Source: Amycolatopsis tolypomycina
Lineage (GTDB): Bacteria; Actinomycetota; Actinomycetes; Mycobacteriales; Pseudonocardiaceae
Length of the DNA stretch: 64,000 nucleotides
Assembly (NCBI RefSeq): GCF_900105945.1
Contig: NZ_FNSO01000004.1
Coordinates: forward strand, 6,514,001-6,578,000
Direction of reading: 5' to 3'
Numbering within the stretch: the stretch's first letter is position 1; every line of letters begins with the position of its first letter. The notes under the pieces are model-generated. The model made no database searches and was not told the origin of the DNA. It was given only the letters and a program-made list of their open reading frames with translations. The translations under genes and the position numbers were made by a program. Below, in pieces: positions 60,562-64,000 of this stretch.

Positions 60562-61706
60562 AGCGCATCGCGGTCGTCGGCGCGTCGCTCGCCGGGGTCC
60601 GCGCGGCGCAGGAGCTGCGCGCGCAGGGGTACGACGGCGGGATCGTGCTGATCGGCGACGAGCCGCACCTGCCCTACGACCGGCCGCCGCTGTCGAAGGC
60701 CTTCCTGGCCGGCACGGCGTCGCGGGAGTCGCTCGACCTGCTCGACGCCGGTGACCTGGCGTCCCTCGCCCTGGACTTCCGGCTCGGCGTCCGGGCGACG
60801 GCACTGGAACCTTCGAACCGCCGGGTCCTGCTGTCGGACGGCACGTCGGTGCACGCGGACGGCGTCGTCATCGCCACCGGCGGCCGGGCGCGCACCCTGC
60901 CGGGTTTCGAGGGCGCTTTCGTGTTGCGGACCCTCGACGACGCCGTGTCCCTGCGCGCGGCTCTGGTCCCCGGCGTGCGCGTGGCCATCGTCGGGGCCGG
61001 GTTCATCGGGGCCGAGGTGGCCTCGACCTGCCGTTCGCTGGGTCTCGACGTCGTCGTCCTGGAGGCCTTGGCCGCGCCGCTGGCGCCGGTGCTGGGCCCT
61101 GAGCTGGCCGCGGTGTGCGCCCGGCTGCACCTCGACCACGGCACGGACCTGCGCTGCGGGGTCCAGGTCACGGGCCTGTCCCCCGACGGCGTCTCGCTGG
61201 CGTCCGGTTCGGTCGTCCCGGCCGACGTGGTCGTGACGGGCGTCGGGATGACACCGTCGACCGAGTGGCTGGCCGGCTCGGGGTTGAAACTCGGCAACGG
61301 CGTCCACACGGACGCCGGGCTGGTGACCGCGCTGCCGCAGGTGGTGGCCGTCGGCGACGTGGCGCGGTTCGGCGGGCGGCGGCACGAGCACTGGACGAAC
61401 GCGTCGGAGCAGGCCCCGGTCGCGGTGGCGAACCTGCTCGCCGGGCACACCGCGCGGACGTACACGCCGAGCGGTTACGTCTGGTCGGACCAGTATTCGG
61501 GGACGATGCAGCTGGCCGGCCACCCCCGCCCGGACGACGAGCTTTCGTTCGTGGACGGCGACCCTTCGGCAGCTTCGTTCGTGGCGACGTTCACCCGGGA
61601 CGGCGTCACGGTGGGCGTGTTCGCGCTGAACAACGCGAAGCTGTTCAACCGCCTGCGCCGGCAGTCCCTGCGCCGCCCCGAGTTTCAACCGGCGGTTCAA
61701 GGATAA
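60558..61706 (+). CDS. FAD-dependent ferredoxin reductase
   Basis: A 382-residue reductase of the BphA4/RhlB class. FAD motif IAVVGASLAGVRAAQELRAQGYDGGIVLIGDEPHLPYDRPPLSKAFL; NAD motif VRVAIVGAGFIGAEVASTCRSLGLDVVVLE; second FAD motif VVAVGDVARF. It probably reduces the preceding ferredoxin with NADH. GTG 60558, translationally coupled. Together they could serve GbcA. Confidence 0.92.
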   Translation: MKRIAVVGASLAGVRAAQELRAQGYDGGIVLIGDEPHLPYDRPPLSKAFLAGTASRESLDLLDAGDLASLALDFRLGVRATALEPSNRRVLLSDGTSVHADGVVIATGGRARTLPGFEGAFVLRTLDDAVSLRAALVPGVRVAIVGAGFIGAEVASTCRSLGLDVVVLEALAAPLAPVLGPELAAVCARLHLDHGTDLRCGVQVTGLSPDGVSLASGSVVPADVVVTGVGMTPSTEWLAGSGLKLGNGVHTDAGLVTALPQVVAVGDVARFGGRRHEHWTNASEQAPVAVANLLAGHTARTYTPSGYVWSDQYSGTMQLAGHPRPDDELSFVDGDPSAASFVATFTRDGVTVGVFALNNAKLFNRLRRQSLRRPEFQPAVQG

Positions 61707-61717
61707 GCTTCAGGGGC

Positions 61718-62203
61718 ATGGAGCTGGATCTCGACGAGTTGCGGGTGCTGACGGGCTGGGCGGCGGACTGCGCCGAGCGGGTGCTGCCGTTGACCCCGGA
61801 CGACCCCCGCCCGGCCGCGGCGATCGCGGCGGCCCGCGAGTTCGCCACGGGAGGCCCCCGCACTCGCGCATTGCGCACGGCGGCCTGGGGCGCGTTGGCG
61901 GCGGCCAAGGCGGCCGCCCCGGCGGCGGCAGCGGCAGCCCGCGCGGCGGTGGGCGCGGCCGGCGCGGCGTACCTGCACCCGCTGGAGTCACCGCACCAGG
62001 TGAAGCACATCGTCGGCCCGGCACAGCAGGCCGCGCTGGCCCGCGAGCTGGCGGGCGGTTCCGCGGAGGCGGAGATCGAGTGGGCGCTCTCGCAGGCACC
62101 GCCCGAAGTCCGCGTGCTCCTGCGCAAGTTCCCGCCGGGTAAGCCGGGCAATACCCGCTTGGGCGAGTTGCACCGAAAGCTGGAGTCCGCCCTCCGCGCT
62201 TGA
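61718..62203 (+). CDS. Imm5-like putative immunity protein
   Basis: A 161-residue alanine-rich helical protein. LDLDELRVLTGWAADCAERVLPLTPDDPRPAAAIAAAREFATGGPRTRALRTAAWGALAAAKAAA...AVGAAGAAYLHPLESPHQVKHIVGPAQQAALARELAGG fits the Imm5-like putative immunity family. The YLHP...QVKHIVGPA stretch is the diagnostic core. No toxin gene adjoins it, so the role is uncertain. ATG 61718. It precedes a STAND NTPase by 37 bp. Confidence 0.7.
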   Translation: MELDLDELRVLTGWAADCAERVLPLTPDDPRPAAAIAAAREFATGGPRTRALRTAAWGALAAAKAAAPAAAAAARAAVGAAGAAYLHPLESPHQVKHIVGPAQQAALARELAGGSAEAEIEWALSQAPPEVRVLLRKFPPGKPGNTRLGELHRKLESALRA

Positions 62204-62240
62204 CGTCCGCAATGGCATCGCGACCGGGCACACTGTCCTG

Positions 62241-64000
62241 GTGACGTCGACGGGAGAACCGCGGCCGGTGCACAACACCGTGCCAGGCTCGGCCGGCACG
62301 GTCGTGCAGGCGGGGTCGATCGCCGGTGACGTGCACCTGCACGCCGCCCCTGCTCCGGAGCTCCCCGTACCACGTCAGCTCCCGGTCTTGCCCGACGGTT
62401 TCGCCGGGCGCTGCGCACAGCTTGGCGAACTGGACCGGCTGCTGGCCGGTGACCGCGCGGAAGCCGTGGTGATCTCGGCGATCGACGGCGCCGCCGGCAT
62501 CGGGAAGACGACGCTCGCCCTGCGCTGGTCCCACCAGGCGACCGAGCGGTTCCCGGATGGGCAGTTGTACGTCAACCTGCGCGGTTTCGAGCCGGTCGCG
62601 GCCCCCATGACGGCAACGGAAGCGCTGCGGGGGTTCCTCGCCGCCCTGCGGGTGCCGGCGGACGCCATTCCCACGGACGAAGAGGCCCAGTCGGCGTTGT
62701 ACCGGAGCATCCTGGCGGGCAGGCGGGTCCTCGTGTTGCTGGACAACGCGCGAGACGCGGCCCAGGTCCGGCCGCTGCTGCCAGGAAGCCCGACGTGCGC
62801 CGTCATCGTCACGAGCCGTAACCGGCTCGCCGGGCTCGTCGCCCGGGACGGCGCACACCTGGTCAACCTGGATGTGCTGCCCCACGCCGAAGCCCGGTCC
62901 CTCCTGGCGCACCGGCTGGGTACCGCCCGGGTCGCCGCCGAACCGGACGCCATCGGGTCACTCATCCGGTCCTGCGCCGGCTTCCCGCTGGCCCTGGCGA
63001 TCGCGGCGGCCCGAGCCGCACTGAATCCGGGCCTGCCGATGCGGGACCTGGCCGACGAACTGGCCGACGAAGACGGCCGCCTCACCGCCCTCGACGCGGG
63101 CGACCCCCACTCGGATCTGGAGTCGGTCTTCTCCTGGTCGTACCGGTCGCTCACGCCGGGTGCGGCATCACTGTTCCGGCGGCTCGGCAGCCAGCCCGGC
63201 CCGGACGTCGGGTTCGAAGCCGCCTGCGTGCTGGCCGAGGCTTCGGCCCCCGAGACCAGGAAACTGCTCGGCGAACTCAGCCTGGCGAACCTGGTGGACC
63301 AGTACGTGCCGGGCCGGTACCGGCTCCACGACCTGCTGCGCCTCTATGCGAAAGGCCAGGCGAACGCCGAAGACGCCGAAGCCGGGCGGAGAGTGCTTAC
63401 CTGGTACCGCGAGCGGGTCACCTCAGCCACCTCCTGGCTCGACTCTAGCCTGGCGGCCGACCGGTACTTCCGCCGCTGTTCCGACGCGATGCGGTGGCTG
63501 GATCTGGAACGCGGCAACCTCGTCGCTGCGGTCGTCGACGGCGACGAGCCGGAGCTGGCGTGCCTCCTCGCCCCGTATTTCCGGCACCGGCGCAACATCG
63601 ACGACTGGCAACGAACACTGACTGCCGCGCTCGCCACGACCGACCGGGTCCGGCACGTCAAGCTCCGCGTGCAGCTGCACCTGGCCCAGGCCGAGGCACA
63701 CGCCGGTGACGACCTCGACTCGAGCCGGCTCGAACACCTGGTGCGGGACCTGGAGCCACCCGACCAGGTTGCCGCCTGGCGAACCCTTGCCGAAGCGCAC
63801 CTGGCCGGCGGACGCCTGACACTCGGCCGAAAGGCCGCCGAAACCGCTCTCGGCATCCAGCGAGAGCTGAGCGATATCCGATCCGAAGCCTGCACGATCG
63901 TGCTTCTCGCCGAGATCCAAAGCTACCAACTCCTCTTCGACGAAATAGCCGGCAACCTCGAGCAGGCCCTGGCACTGTGGCAACGCCTCGGTGACTCGTG
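62241..64000 (+). CDS. STAND/NB-ARC NTPase with helical repeats (partial)
   Basis: At least 586 residues, running off the window. An amino-terminal peptide VVQAGSIAGDVHLH (21-34), found at the start of many actinobacterial STAND proteins, precedes an NB-ARC core: P-loop GAAGIGKTT (83-91), Walker B LVLLDN (164-169), sensor TSRNRL (191-196), GFPLAL (247-252). A winged-helix region (about 290-350) leads into TPR-like helices from ~380. There is no HTH or SARP domain at the front. GTG 62241. A signalling or biological-conflict role is inferred from the family. Confidence 0.85.
   Translation, partial: MTSTGEPRPVHNTVPGSAGTVVQAGSIAGDVHLHAAPAPELPVPRQLPVLPDGFAGRCAQLGELDRLLAGDRAEAVVISAIDGAAGIGKTTLALRWSHQATERFPDGQLYVNLRGFEPVAAPMTATEALRGFLAALRVPADAIPTDEEAQSALYRSILAGRRVLVLLDNARDAAQVRPLLPGSPTCAVIVTSRNRLAGLVARDGAHLVNLDVLPHAEARSLLAHRLGTARVAAEPDAIGSLIRSCAGFPLALAIAAARAALNPGLPMRDLADELADEDGRLTALDAGDPHSDLESVFSWSYRSLTPGAASLFRRLGSQPGPDVGFEAACVLAEASAPETRKLLGELSLANLVDQYVPGRYRLHDLLRLYAKGQANAEDAEAGRRVLTWYRERVTSATSWLDSSLAADRYFRRCSDAMRWLDLERGNLVAAVVDGDEPELACLLAPYFRHRRNIDDWQRTLTAALATTDRVRHVKLRVQLHLAQAEAHAGDDLDSSRLEHLVRDLEPPDQVAAWRTLAEAHLAGGRLTLGRKAAETALGIQRELSDIRSEACTIVLLAEIQSYQLLFDEIAGNLEQALALWQRLGDS

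Overview
The DNA is GC-rich with dense short-gap gene packing, GTG and TTG starts and strong G/C third-position bias. Together with an AftD-type arabinan locus laid out as in mycobacteria, ShbA-like sigma factors and SoxBDAG, this points to an actinomycete, probably Pseudonocardiaceae (Amycolatopsis-like). That assignment is inference; no rRNA or tRNA gene was recognised.

Layout. (1) 1-7.4 kb: the 3' tip of a gene, a 951-bp IS5-like element inserted in an intergenic palindrome, a TetR/SDR pair with twin operators, two convergent ShbA-like sigma genes, and an ECF41-type sigma factor divergent from a carboxymuconolactone-decarboxylase-family gene, followed by a decayed amidohydrolase. (2) 7.5-22.2 kb: mixed housekeeping and regulatory genes. 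These include a GGDEF-EAL protein, a cyclase-family hydrolase, MerR/MFS, a secreted GH18 chitinase, a group II PLP decarboxylase, a GNAT, an F420-type oxidoreductase, two small-molecule methyltransferases, PucR, a DUF2975/XRE pair, and MarR/RidA with a long symmetrical operator. (3) 22.4-34.7 kb: a cell-envelope arabinan cluster with a DUF3068 protein, a methyltransferase, a GT4, an HHxxxDG acyltransferase, DUF2613, a GT-C-like membrane protein, a flippase, AftD and a second methyltransferase. A 16-bp dyad element recurs near its starts. (4) 34.7-44.7 kb: small secreted protein, VWA/GT-C operon, glycoside-hydrolase-like protein, MocR/AhpD pair, DHA2 MFS with MarR, and HtrA protease.

(5) 44.7-61.7 kb: an island for breaking choline down to glycine. 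The order of action is GMC choline dehydrogenase, betaine aldehyde dehydrogenase, a Rieske glycine-betaine monooxygenase (probably served by the Rieske ferredoxin and FAD reductase at 60.2-61.7 kb), a dimethylglycine-dehydrogenase-like FAD/GcvT protein, heterotetrameric sarcosine oxidase (SoxBDAG) and PurU, which drains one-carbon folate to formate. An APC permease probably imports a substrate, and GntR and TetR regulators flank the divergent promoters. (6) 61.7-64 kb: an Imm5-like putative immunity protein and a STAND (NB-ARC) NTPase that runs off the window.

Non-coding features are prominent. All four copies of a GCGCCCCAATGTGGCG palindrome family lie between converging genes, as do both copies of a GTCATGAAAGAGTC family. 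Several promoters place a -10 box 6-8 nt from the start codon, which suggests leaderless mRNAs.
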